A stretch of 64,000 nt of DNA from Bradyrhizobium sp. Rc3b (lineage in GTDB: Bacteria > Pseudomonadota > Alphaproteobacteria > Rhizobiales > Xanthobacteraceae): NCBI RefSeq assembly GCF_900114915.1, contig NZ_FOUS01000011.1:124001-188000 (forward strand), in the 5' to 3' direction. Position numbers and translations under genes: made by a program. Under the pieces are notes generated by a model that did no database searches, was not told the DNA's origin, and saw nothing but the letters and a program-made list of their open reading frames with translations. Below are positions 24,166 through 31,693 of the stretch, piece after piece; within the stretch, counting starts at the first letter, position 1; each line of letters starts with the position of its first letter.

Positions 24166-25779
24166 GTGAGCAGGACAAGGATTGCAGCCACGGCGATTGG
24201 CCTCGCCGGAGCGTTGGCGGCCTCGCAGGCCCAGGCCCAATCAGCAAGCAGCAGCGAGCAGGAGATCGCGCTGCTCAAGCAGCAGCTGAAGATGCTGGAG
24301 CAGAAGCTCGACAAGCTCCAGAGCCAGACCGCGGCGAACACGGCGGCCGCGGCAAAAGCCAAAGCCGAAGCAAAGGCAGAGGCCAAGGCCGAAGCGCGGT
24401 CGGAGGCGAAGGTCGCCGTGGCCAACGCGAACGCGGCGATCCCGGTCAAGGGCCCGGCACCGGCATCCGGCGTCGTCGTGACCATGCCGAACAACCGGCC
24501 GACCATCTGCACCGCGGACCAGGCCAATTGCGTCGCCATCACCAGCCGCCTGCACTGGGATGTCGGCGGCTATGACTATCGTCCCAACACGGCAGCGACC
24601 GTGCCGCAGAAGCTCGACAGCGGCCAGAACGTCCGCCGCGCGCGCATCGGCGTCACCGGCAAATTCTTCAACGACTGGAACTTCGCGCTGGTCTACGATT
24701 TCGGCGGCACGTCCGACGGTTTTGGCGGCACGGCCCCTGGATCACTGCCGGGCGGCGGCCTCTCCGGCGTCGAGAACGCCTATCTCAGCTACACCGGCTT
24801 GAAGCCATTCGGCGGCAAGATGGCGATCGAAGCCGGCATCATGGACCTGCCCTACACGCTCGATGAGGCCACGAGCTCCAACGACATCATGTTCATGGAG
24901 CGCGCCTCGGCCGGCATCATCGCGACCAATATCGCCGCCGGCGACTTCCGCTCCGCGGCCGGTACGCGGTGGTACAACGACCAGCTCTGGATCGGCGGCT
25001 ACGTCACGGGGCCATCGACCGGCGCGATCCACTCGGCTTCCAGCGCGGCACCGGCAGGCACGAGCGAGCAATACGGCGCTGTGGCGCGCATTGCCGGCAA
25101 CCCGATCAGCGGCAAGGACTATTCGGTGCATATCGGCGCCGACGCCCAGTGGCTGATCCAGCCGCCGCGCAATCTCATTGCCAATACGCAGACCGTCACG
25201 CTCAGCGATCGTCCGGAATTGCGTCTCGACCCCACCACGCTGATCTCGACCGGCGCGATCGCCAATGCCTCGGGTGCGCAGGTCTACAGCATCGAAGCCG
25301 CGGCGACCTACGGCCCGCTCATCGTTCAAGGCGAGTACTTCTGGTACAATGTCGACCGGACCGCCAACACCGGCGTGCCGCTGGTCGGCGCACCCAGCCT
25401 GAAATTCCAGGGCGGCTACGCGCAGGCCGGCTACGTGTTGACGGGGGAAGGCCGCAGCTACAACGCGGCGAACGCGGCCTATAGCGGCGTCAAGCCGGCG
25501 CATCCGTTCTCGCTCGACGGCGGCGGCTGGGGTGCGTGGGAGATCGCGGGGCGCTTCTCGACGATCGACCTCAACAATCAGTTGGGCACGGCGACCGGCA
25601 TCGCCGGCGGACGGCAGACCGTCTATACGCTGGCGCTCAACTGGTACGTCAACGGCAACGTCCGCTTCATGCTCGACTATCTGCACGGCACGGTGTCGAG
25701 GCAAGCCTCGCCGATCTCAACCGCAGATGTCGGCTCGAAGTTCGATGCGGTCGCGATGCGCACGCAGTTCGCGTTCTAA
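24166..25779 (+). CDS. Outer-membrane porin (phosphate-selective porin OprO/OprP-like)
   Basis: A 537-residue outer-membrane protein. It has a signal peptide (ending SQAQAQ) and an N-terminal coiled coil (about 30-65: SSEQEIALLKQQLKMLEQKL) like that of trimeric Opr porins. An Ala/Lys/Glu linker follows (about 70-95, KAKAEAKAEAKAEARSEAKV), then a beta-barrel of about 400 residues ending in FAF, the terminal Phe needed for BAM insertion. The GTG at 24166 is the preferred start because GGAG lies 7 nt upstream and it opens the signal peptide. Such porins pass phosphate, pyrophosphate or other anions; selectivity here is not determinable. A palindromic repeat follows. Confidence 0.88.
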   Translation: MSRTRIAATAIGLAGALAASQAQAQSASSSEQEIALLKQQLKMLEQKLDKLQSQTAANTAAAAKAKAEAKAEAKAEARSEAKVAVANANAAIPVKGPAPASGVVVTMPNNRPTICTADQANCVAITSRLHWDVGGYDYRPNTAATVPQKLDSGQNVRRARIGVTGKFFNDWNFALVYDFGGTSDGFGGTAPGSLPGGGLSGVENAYLSYTGLKPFGGKMAIEAGIMDLPYTLDEATSSNDIMFMERASAGIIATNIAAGDFRSAAGTRWYNDQLWIGGYVTGPSTGAIHSASSAAPAGTSEQYGAVARIAGNPISGKDYSVHIGADAQWLIQPPRNLIANTQTVTLSDRPELRLDPTTLISTGAIANASGAQVYSIEAAATYGPLIVQGEYFWYNVDRTANTGVPLVGAPSLKFQGGYAQAGYVLTGEGRSYNAANAAYSGVKPAHPFSLDGGGWGAWEIAGRFSTIDLNNQLGTATGIAGGRQTVYTLALNWYVNGNVRFMLDYLHGTVSRQASPISTADVGSKFDAVAMRTQFAF

Positions 25780-25786
25780 ACTCGCT

Positions 25787-25920
25787 GTCGTCCCGGGGCG
25801 CGCGCAAGCGCGAACCCGGGACCCATAACCACAGGGAGTAGTTTGGCGAAGTCTCAGAGTTGGCCGCTCGCGCTACAACTTCTTCCTGGGGTTATGGATC
25901 CCCGCGTTCGCGGGGATGAC
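25787..25920. repeat. Composite palindromic repeat (CCCGGG / CCATAACC / GGGGATGAC type)
   Basis: Outer hairpin 1 at the left end is CCCGGG...CCCGGG around GCGCGCGCAAGCGCGA. A matching right-end hairpin is ATCCCCGCGTTCGCGGGGAT. Between them CCATAACCACAGG and CCTGGGGTTATGG form a long-range inverted pair. The element begins GTCGTCCCGG and ends GGGGATGAC. This is a different family from the other repeats in the window. It separates the porin and HxlR genes. Confidence 0.8.
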
Positions 25921-25952
25921 ACCGAGAGTGAGGCGCCAGCTTTACGACCAAC

Positions 25953-26330
25953 TCACGCCGCGCGCTTCGGCTTCTTCACGACCGTCGGCGCCGGTGCGCA
26001 GGACAGGCGCTGCTGGTGGCTCTCGCCCCAGGCCTTCAGGATGTCGATCACCGGTTTGAGGCTCTCGCCGAGCTCGGAGAGGCAATATTCGACGCGCGGC
26101 GGCACCTCGGCATAGACCTTGCGGATGACAAGCTTGTCCTCCTCCAGCGCGCGCAGCTGCTTTGTCAGCATGCGCTGGGTGATGCCGGGCATCCGGCGGC
26201 GCAGTTCGCCGAAACGCTGGGTGCCGCTCTGCAGATGGTAGAGGATCACGCCCTTCCACTTGCCGTCGATCAGATCCAGCGTCGCCTCGACCGAGCAGCC
26301 CGGGCGACGGGCAAAATCGCGCCGTTTCAT
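25953..26330 (-). CDS. HxlR family transcriptional regulator
   Basis: A 125-residue winged-helix regulator. The HxlR pattern is clear: GCSVEATLDLIDGKWKGVIL, FGELRRRMPGITQRMLTKQL, and the wing VPPRVEYCLSELGESL. It carries a conserved Cys12 (PGCSVE), often redox- or electrophile-sensing in this family. A Lys/Arg-rich tail follows. The start at MKRRDF is chosen at the usual family N-terminus. It is divergent from a quinone-oxidoreductase-like gene, a typical HxlR target, so that gene is its most likely regulon member. Confidence 0.92.
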   Translation of the reverse strand: MKRRDFARRPGCSVEATLDLIDGKWKGVILYHLQSGTQRFGELRRRMPGITQRMLTKQLRALEEDKLVIRKVYAEVPPRVEYCLSELGESLKPVIDILKAWGESHQQRLSCAPAPTVVKKPKRAA

Positions 26331-26343
26331 GCGTATTTTCCCA

Positions 26344-26365
26344 ATAGTATCCAAACAGGGACTAT
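26344..26365. promoter_or_regulatory. Candidate HxlR operator
   Basis: ATAGTATCC (26344-26352) and GGGACTAT (26358-26365) form an imperfect inverted repeat of the AGT-TCC/GGGACT type, 14 bp upstream of the hxlR-like ATG and in the divergent promoter region. Symmetry includes a one-base bulge. The assignment is inference from position only. Confidence 0.35.
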
Positions 26366-26465
26366 ATCCCCGAATTTACAGTACTTGCCAAATTGGAGCC
26401 AGCGCGACAGTTAGCAGGTCAGGCGCGCCCATGCCAAGCTGCGCCCCATCTGATGGAGACAAGCC

Positions 26466-27479
26466 ATGAAGGCCGTCGGCTACAAGAAATCGCTCCCGAT
26501 CGAGGATCAGGATGCGCTGATCGATTTCGAGACCGCAAAACCCGAGCCCAAAGGGCGCGACATCCGCGTCGCGGTGAAGGCGATCTCGGCCAATCCGGTC
26601 GATTACAAGGTACGCAAGCGCGCAGCGCCGCCCGAGGGCGAGACCAAGATCCTGGGCTACGACGCGGCCGGCGTGGTCGACGCCGTCGGGCCTGAAGTCA
26701 CGCTGTTCAACCCGGGCGACGAGGTGTTTTACGCCGGCTCGATCCTGCGCCAGGGCACCAATTCCGAATTCCACTTGGTCGACGAACGCATCGTCGGCAA
26801 CAAGCCGAAGAGCCTGTCGTTCGCGCAAGCCGCTGCCCTTCCCCTCACCTCCATCACCGCGTGGGAATTGCTGTTCGATCGGCTCGGCGCGGTGCCCGGG
26901 AAGAGCGTCGATCCGCGCACGCTGCTGATCACGGGCGGCGCCGGCGGCGTCGGCTCGATCCTGATCCAGCTCGCGCGCCGCCTCACCGGCCTCACGGTGC
27001 TCGCCACCGCGACGCGGCCGGACTCGCAGAAATGGTGCCTCGATCTCGGCGCGCATGCGGTGATCGACCACGGCAAGCCGATGAAGGAGCAGATCGAAAA
27101 ATTGAAGCTGCCGCCGGTCGCGCTGGTGGCGAGCCTCACCTTCACCGATCAGCATTACAAGGCGATCGCCGAGTTCATGGCCCCGCAGGGCCGGTTCGGC
27201 CTGATCGACGACCCCCCTGAATTCACCATGAGCACGTTCAAGGGCAAAGCGATCTCGGTGCACTGGGAATCGATGTTCACGCGCTCCTCGTTCCAGACAT
27301 CAGACATGATCGCGCAGCATCATTTGCTGAACGACGTCGCCGACCTCGTCGACAAAGGCGTGCTACGCACCACGCTCGACCAGACTTTTGGCACGATCAA
27401 CGCCGCCAACCTCAAGCGCGCGCATGCGCTGCTTGAGAGCGGCAAGTCGCGCGGCAAGATCGTGCTGGAGGGATGGTAG
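26466..27479 (+). CDS. Medium-chain reductase/dehydrogenase (zinc-binding alcohol dehydrogenase family, quinone oxidoreductase-like)
   Basis: A 337-residue MDR-superfamily enzyme. The N-terminal GroES-like domain (KAISANPVDYKVRKR, GYDAAGVV) is followed by a Rossmann domain with ITGGAGGVGSI near residue 155. The GHE zinc-ligand motif of true alcohol dehydrogenases is replaced by GYDAAG. The enzyme is therefore probably zinc-independent, reducing quinones or enones with NAD(P)H. The ATG follows GGAGACAAGCC. The divergent HxlR gene probably controls it in response to electrophiles. Confidence 0.9.
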   Translation: MKAVGYKKSLPIEDQDALIDFETAKPEPKGRDIRVAVKAISANPVDYKVRKRAAPPEGETKILGYDAAGVVDAVGPEVTLFNPGDEVFYAGSILRQGTNSEFHLVDERIVGNKPKSLSFAQAAALPLTSITAWELLFDRLGAVPGKSVDPRTLLITGGAGGVGSILIQLARRLTGLTVLATATRPDSQKWCLDLGAHAVIDHGKPMKEQIEKLKLPPVALVASLTFTDQHYKAIAEFMAPQGRFGLIDDPPEFTMSTFKGKAISVHWESMFTRSSFQTSDMIAQHHLLNDVADLVDKGVLRTTLDQTFGTINAANLKRAHALLESGKSRGKIVLEGW

Positions 27480-27490
27480 GCGAAGGCCTC

Positions 27491-27612
27491 GTAGGGTGGG
27501 CAAAGGCGCACTTGCGCCGTGCCCACCAACGCTCAACGAGGACAGGAGTGGTGGGCACGCTTCCGCCTTCGCTCTTCGAGCTACGGCGGACAAGTCGCAT
27601 TGCCCACCCTAC
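27491..27612. repeat. Intergenic palindrome, GTAGGGTGGGCAAAG family, copy 3
   Basis: GTAGGGTGGGCAA (27491-27503) pairs perfectly with TTGCCCACCCTAC (27600-27612). The interior is longer than in the other copies (about 96 bp) and contains an additional GTGGGCACGC segment. It starts 12 bp after the oxidoreductase stop and ends 5 bp before the next minus-strand stop. Confidence 0.85.
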
Positions 27613-27617
27613 CGCTC

Positions 27618-27914
27618 CTACGCTTCCGCCGCGCCCTCGACGAACAGCAGCCGCCGCTCCAGCGCCGTCTGCCGCAGCTTCAGCGCCTCGGCATATTCCG
27701 GCGAGGCGTACCATTCCTTCAGCCGCGCCATCGACGCGAATTCGACGATGACGATGGCCTTCGCTGGAAGGTTGCCTTCGGCAAGCTCGGCCTTGCCACC
27801 GCGGACGAGATAACGCCCGCCATACTGCGCGATCGTCTCTGCGGCGAGCACACGATAGGCTTCGAACCCGTCGGGATCGCGCATCTCGACTTCGGAAATC
27901 ACATAGGCTGTCAT
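27618..27914 (-). CDS. DUF1330 domain-containing protein
   Basis: A 98-residue protein with the DUF1330 dimeric alpha+beta-barrel pattern: MTAYVISEVEMRDPDGFEAY, GGRYLVRGGKAELAEGN, and VIVEFASMARLKEWYASPEY. The function of the family is unknown. The start at MTAYVI is the usual family N-terminus; a longer upstream frame overlaps the SDR gene. It begins 7 bp after the SDR stop, so the two are almost certainly co-transcribed. Confidence 0.9.
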   Translation of the reverse strand: MTAYVISEVEMRDPDGFEAYRVLAAETIAQYGGRYLVRGGKAELAEGNLPAKAIVIVEFASMARLKEWYASPEYAEALKLRQTALERRLLFVEGAAEA

Positions 27915-27921
27915 GCGCGGC

Positions 27922-28710
27922 TCAGGCGATGGTGTTGACGATGCCGCCCTCGGCCCGCAGCGCCGCACCGTTGGTCGCGGACGCCTGCTTCGACGCAACA
28001 TAGACCACCATGTTGGCGATCTCGTCGACGCTGGCGAAGCGTTGCAGCAGCGAGCTCGGGCGATGCTGCTTGACGAAATTGGCCGCAGCCTCGTCGACCG
28101 ACTGGCCGTTCTGCTTGGCGAGATCCTTCACAAAGGTCTCGACGCCCTCCGACATGGTCGGGCCCGGCAGCACGGAATTGATGGTGACGCCGGTGCCGCG
28201 GGTGAGCTGCGCCAGACCGCGCGCGACCGAGAGCTGGGCCGTCTTGGTCATGCCGTAGTGGATCATCTCGACGGGAATGTTGAGCCCGGACTCCGATGAG
28301 ATGAAGACGATGCGGCCCCAATTGCGCTTGAGCATGCCCTTCAGGTAGGCCCGCGACAGCCGCACGCCGCTCATGACGTTGACCTCGAAGAAACGACTCC
28401 AGTCCTCGTCCGGAATCTCGAAGAAATCCTTGGGCTCGAAGATGCCGGCATTGTTGATGAGGATGTCGACCTCGGGCAGCGCCGCAACGAGCGACTTGCA
28501 GCCCGCTGCGGTCGAGACGTCGGCAGCGATACCGCGCACCTTCGCGCCCGTCCCTTCCAGCTTGCGCACGGCGGCATCGACCTTGTCCTGGCCGCGCCCA
28601 TTGATCACGACACTGGCGCCGGAGGCTGCTAGGCCTCTGGCGATGGCGTGGCCGATGCCGGCAGTCGAGCCGGTCACGAGGGCGGTCTTTCCGGAAAGGT
28701 CGATCTTCAT
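27922..28710 (-). CDS. SDR family oxidoreductase
   Basis: A 262-residue short-chain dehydrogenase/reductase. The cofactor motif is TGSTAGIG (13-20) and the NNAG motif is at 86-89. The catalytic Ser (138/139, in FISSES), Tyr152 and Lys156 (YGMTK) are all in place. These enzymes oxidise or reduce hydroxyl/keto groups with NAD(P)(H). The substrate is unknown. A DUF1330 gene follows after 7 bp. Upstream lies the terminator of the ribosomal operon, so the unit needs its own promoter. Confidence 0.92.
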   Translation of the reverse strand: MKIDLSGKTALVTGSTAGIGHAIARGLAASGASVVINGRGQDKVDAAVRKLEGTGAKVRGIAADVSTAAGCKSLVAALPEVDILINNAGIFEPKDFFEIPDEDWSRFFEVNVMSGVRLSRAYLKGMLKRNWGRIVFISSESGLNIPVEMIHYGMTKTAQLSVARGLAQLTRGTGVTINSVLPGPTMSEGVETFVKDLAKQNGQSVDEAAANFVKQHRPSSLLQRFASVDEIANMVVYVASKQASATNGAALRAEGGIVNTIA

Positions 28711-28863
28711 GTCTCATCTCCATCGATGTCGGTGGAGATATCGGGCGCTCGACATGAGATCGCAATTGGCGCTCACTCACGCGTGAGAAGGACACGGGCT
28801 CGTCGCCACGGCGAAACCCGGGACTACGAGACGAGCACCGATAAGGTATCGGCGACGGCCAAC

Positions 28864-28890
28864 AAAAAAAGCGGCGCCCGAAGGCGCCGC
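28864..28890 (-). terminator. Terminator of the S10-spc-alpha super-operon
   Basis: A perfect 8-bp GC stem (GCGGCGCC at 28871-28878 with GGCGCCGC at 28883-28890) with a four-base loop is followed on the minus strand by seven T residues. It lies 25 bp downstream of rplQ. Confidence 0.93.
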
Positions 28891-28914
28891 TCTCTGAATT
28901 CAATACCGATCGGC

Positions 28915-29331
28915 TTACGCCGCCTCGGCTTCCTTTTCCTGCACCGGACCGGAATCCTGGCCCTTGGCATCGACGTCGCGATCGACGAACTCGATCACGG
29001 CCATCGCGGCATTGTCGCCGTAGCGGAAGCCGGCCTTGATGATGCGGGTGTAGCCGCCCTGGCGGTCCTTGTAGCGAGGCGCCAGCACGTCGAACAGCTT
29101 CTTGACCTGGTCCTTGTCGCGCATCTCGGAGATGGCCTGGCGGCGCATGGCCAGCCCGCCCTTCTTGCCGAGGGTGACGAGCTTCTCGACGATCGGGCGC
29201 AATTCCTTCGCCTTCGGCAGCGTGGTGACGATCTGCTCGTGCTTGATCAGCGCGGCGCACATGTTGGCGAACATCGCGCGGCGATGCTCGGCAGTGCGAT
29301 TGAGCTTCCGATGAACCTTGCCGTGACGCAT
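28915..29331 (-). CDS. rplQ: 50S ribosomal protein L17
   Basis: A 138-residue L17, a 23S rRNA-binding protein near the exit tunnel. The conserved N-terminus MRHGKVHRKLNRTAEHRRAM and core AMRRQAISEMRDKDQVKKLF are intact. The C-terminal extension (KGQDSGPVQEKEAEAA) is acidic, as commonly seen in alphaproteobacteria. It is the last gene of the super-operon, before the terminator, and is separated from rpoA by a palindromic repeat. Confidence 0.98.
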   Translation of the reverse strand: MRHGKVHRKLNRTAEHRRAMFANMCAALIKHEQIVTTLPKAKELRPIVEKLVTLGKKGGLAMRRQAISEMRDKDQVKKLFDVLAPRYKDRQGGYTRIIKAGFRYGDNAAMAVIEFVDRDVDAKGQDSGPVQEKEAEAA

Positions 29332-29413
29332 TTGACTATTCCTTACGTAAAAACTGCCGCGACGGTTCGTCGGACATGTTGCTCAGGTGGGCTGCCTGCG
29401 TTCGCCCTAGGTC

Positions 29414-29467
29414 GCGAATAGCGAATAGCGAATGGCGAATGGATGATCTTCCCTATTCGCTATTCGC
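29414..29467. repeat. Palindromic repeat, GCGAATAGC family, copy 2, between rpoA and rplQ
   Basis: GCGAATAGCGAATAG (29414-29428) pairs perfectly over 15 bp with CTATTCGCTATTCGC (29453-29467). The arm itself is a tandem of the 7-mer GCGAATA. It lies in the untranslated gap between two essential genes and will form a strong hairpin in the operon mRNA. Confidence 0.88.
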
Positions 29468-29481
29468 CACTCCCAACTCGC

Positions 29482-30513
29482 TCAGTAGTGATCCTCGAAG
29501 CGCTTGGCGAGCTCGTCGATGTTCTCCGGCGGCCAGCCCGGCACTTCCATGCCGAGATGCAGACCCATCTGGGCCAGCACTTCCTTGATCTCGTTCAGCG
29601 ACTTGCGGCCGAAGTTCGGAGTGCGGAGCATTTCCGCCTCGCTCTTCTGCACGAGGTCGCCGATGTAGACGATGTTGTCGTTCTTCAAGCAGTTGGCCGA
29701 ACGCACCGACAGCTCGAGCTCGTCCACCTTCTTGAGGAAGGCCGGGTTGAAGGCGAGGTCCGGGATGATCTCCTGGGCGACTTCCTTGCGCGGCTCTTCG
29801 AAGTTGACGAACACGTTGAGCTGATCCTGCAGGATGCGCGCGGCGTAAGCCACGGAATCATCCGGCGAGATCGCGCCGTTGGTCTCGATCGTCATGGTCA
29901 GCTTGTCGTAGTCGAGGATCTGGCCCTCACGGGTGTTCTCGACCTTGTAGGAGACCTTGCGGACCGGCGAGTACAGGCTGTCGACCGGGATCAGGCCGAT
30001 CGGCGCGTCCTCGGGGCGGTTGCGCTCGGCGGGCACGTAGCCCTTGCCGGTGGCGACCGTGAACTCCATGCGGATCTCGGCGCCCTCGTCGAGCGTGCAG
30101 ATCTGCAGATCCGGGTTCAGCACCACGACGTCGCCGACGGTCTGGATGTCGCCGGCGGTGACGACGCCCGGGCCCTGCTTCTTCACGACCATGCGCTTGG
30201 GGCCTTCGCCCTGCATCTTGATCGAGATGTCCTTGATGTTGAGCACGATGTCGGTGACGTCCTCACGAACGCCAGCGATCGAGGAGAACTCGTGCAGCAC
30301 GCCGTCGATGTGCACCGACTGCACCGCCGCGCCCTGGAGCGAGGAGAGCAGGATGCGACGCAGCGCGTTGCCGAGCGTCTGGCCGAAGCCGCGCTCGAGC
30401 GGCTCGGCGACGATGGTCGCGAAACGGTTCGAATCGCTGCCGGGCGTGACCTGGAGCTTGTTCGGTCGAATCAGTTCTTGCCAATTTTTCTGGATCGTCA
30501 CTGTTTCACCCAT
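29482..30513 (-). CDS. rpoA: DNA-directed RNA polymerase subunit alpha
   Basis: A 343-residue alpha subunit. The N-terminal domain (about 1-235) carries the dimerisation and assembly motif RGFGQTLGNALRRILLSS. A linker and the C-terminal domain (about 255-330, DELELSVRSANCLKNDNIVY) contact UP elements and activators. The alphaproteobacterial C-terminal tail is present. It lies between rpsK and rplQ in the standard alpha-operon order. Two hairpins precede it and a repeat follows it. Confidence 0.98.
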   Translation of the reverse strand: MGETVTIQKNWQELIRPNKLQVTPGSDSNRFATIVAEPLERGFGQTLGNALRRILLSSLQGAAVQSVHIDGVLHEFSSIAGVREDVTDIVLNIKDISIKMQGEGPKRMVVKKQGPGVVTAGDIQTVGDVVVLNPDLQICTLDEGAEIRMEFTVATGKGYVPAERNRPEDAPIGLIPVDSLYSPVRKVSYKVENTREGQILDYDKLTMTIETNGAISPDDSVAYAARILQDQLNVFVNFEEPRKEVAQEIIPDLAFNPAFLKKVDELELSVRSANCLKNDNIVYIGDLVQKSEAEMLRTPNFGRKSLNEIKEVLAQMGLHLGMEVPGWPPENIDELAKRFEDHY

Positions 30514-30558
30514 ACAGGCCAGTCAATTTGAGAGCTCAAATACTGGCGTTGGAGAAAG

Positions 30559-30618
30559 GCCGCGGATCATTCCCGCGGCTTCTTAGAAAAGTCATTGCGG
30601 GCGCCAATGCGCCCGCAA
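30559..30618 (-). promoter_or_regulatory. Two intercistronic hairpins between rpsK and rpoA
   Basis: GCCGCGG (30559-30565) pairs with CCGCGGC (30573-30579). A second, perfect 9-bp stem TTGCGGGCG (30595-30603) pairs with CGCCCGCAA (30610-30618). No long T run follows either, so they are more likely mRNA stability or processing elements than full terminators. Confidence 0.5.
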
Positions 30619-30625
30619 CTCGGGA

Positions 30626-31015
30626 TCAAACGCGCCGACGCTTGCGGGGACGGCAACCGTTATGCGGGATCGTGGTCACGTCGCGGATCGAGGTGACGGT
30701 AAAGCCTGCGGCCTGAAGCGCGCGGAGTGCCGACTCGCGGCCCGAACCGGGACCTGCGACTTCGACTTCCAGCGTGCGCATGCCGTGCTCCTGCGCCTTC
30801 TTGGACACGTCCTCGGCAGCAACCTGCGCGGCGTACGGGGTCGACTTGCGCGAGCCCTTGAAGCCCATCGTGCCGGCGGAAGACCAGGCAATCGTGTTGC
30901 CCTGCGCGTCGGTGATGGTGATGGTCGTGTTGTTGAACGACGAGTTCACGTGCGCGACGCCGGAGGCGATGTTCTTGCGCTCACGACGACGAACGCGGGT
31001 GGCTTCCTTGCCCAT
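30626..31015 (-). CDS. rpsK: 30S ribosomal protein S11
   Basis: A 129-residue S11, part of the 30S platform that binds 16S rRNA and contacts the E-site mRNA. Conserved segments are intact: HVNSSFNNTTITITDAQGN, SSAGTMGFKGSRKSTPYAAQ, and the C-terminal NGCRPRKRRRV. It sits in the standard order between rpsM and rpoA; a hairpin lies in the leader upstream. Confidence 0.98.
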   Translation of the reverse strand: MGKEATRVRRRERKNIASGVAHVNSSFNNTTITITDAQGNTIAWSSAGTMGFKGSRKSTPYAAQVAAEDVSKKAQEHGMRTLEVEVAGPGSGRESALRALQAAGFTVTSIRDVTTIPHNGCRPRKRRRV

Positions 31016-31085
31016 AGAGTACCTTTCCTGAAGATCTCAAACGCCGCCGTAATGCCAGCGGCTACACCTGTGGAACGAAAGGCGC

Positions 31086-31114
31086 GTGGCGAACGGGTCA
31101 TCCCTGTTCGCCAC
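31086..31114 (-). promoter_or_regulatory. Intercistronic hairpin between rpsM and rpsK
   Basis: GTGGCGAACGGG (31086-31097) pairs with CCCTGTTCGCCAC (31102-31114) with one bulged base. No T run follows on the minus strand, which suggests an mRNA processing or stability element. Confidence 0.45.
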
Positions 31115-31137
31115 ACGCCGCGATTGGATTCGAAAAC

Positions 31138-31506
31138 TTACTTCTTCTTGCCGGCGATGGCCTTGGCCGGACCCTTGCGCGTGCGCGCATTGGTGTGGGT
31201 ACGCTGGCCGCGCACCGGCAGGCCGCGACGATGACGCAGGCCGCGATAGCAGCCGAGGTCCATCAGACGCTTGATGTTGATGCCGACCTCACGACGCAGA
31301 TCGCCCTCGACGAGATAGTCGCGGTCGATCACTTCGCGGATCTGGAGCACTTCGGCGTCGCTCAGCTGATTGACGCGACGATCCACGGGGATCTTCACCT
31401 TCTCCAGGATCTCACCGGCGATCTTCTGGCCGATGCCATGGATGTACTGGAGCGCGATCAGCACGCGCTTGTTGGTCGGGATGTTCACGCCGGCAATACG
31501 GGCCAC
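31138..31506 (-). CDS. rpsM: 30S ribosomal protein S13
   Basis: A 122-residue S13 of the 30S head, contacting the P-site tRNA and the large-subunit bridges. The N-terminus ARIAGVNIPTNKRVLIALQY and the basic C-terminus (RGLPVRGQRTHTNARTRKG...) are typical. It follows adk with a 187-bp gap that contains a candidate promoter, so the alpha-operon part may have an internal start. Confidence 0.98.
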   Translation of the reverse strand: MARIAGVNIPTNKRVLIALQYIHGIGQKIAGEILEKVKIPVDRRVNQLSDAEVLQIREVIDRDYLVEGDLRREVGINIKRLMDLGCYRGLRHRRGLPVRGQRTHTNARTRKGPAKAIAGKKK

Positions 31507-31657
31507 GGCCTTCTCTCCTGTTGCCGATCCCTCGTCAGGAATCGGTCTTTAAGTGCTTGGTTTCTCGGGCAGGTGTTCACAAACGCGAACACGACGCCCA
31601 CCCCTGGTCTTCCTGGGGCCCGGCATCGTTTGAAACTATCCGACTTGGATGCGGGGC

Positions 31658-31687
31658 TTATTAGGGGATTCCAGGGGCTTTCGTCAA
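31658..31687 (-). promoter_or_regulatory. Candidate internal promoter upstream of rpsM
   Basis: On the minus strand TTGACG (31687-31682) is followed after 18 bp by TAATAA (31663-31658), just downstream of the adk stop and about 150 bp before the rpsM start. Hexamers are close to consensus, but the assignment is by inspection only. Confidence 0.4.
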
Positions 31688-31693
31688 CCGCCG

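Noticed and set aside
25787..25920. Composite palindrome as a rho-independent terminator of the porin gene
   Set aside because: The hairpins are strong, but no T run follows on the plus strand. It is better described as a dispersed repeat, although it could still slow transcription.
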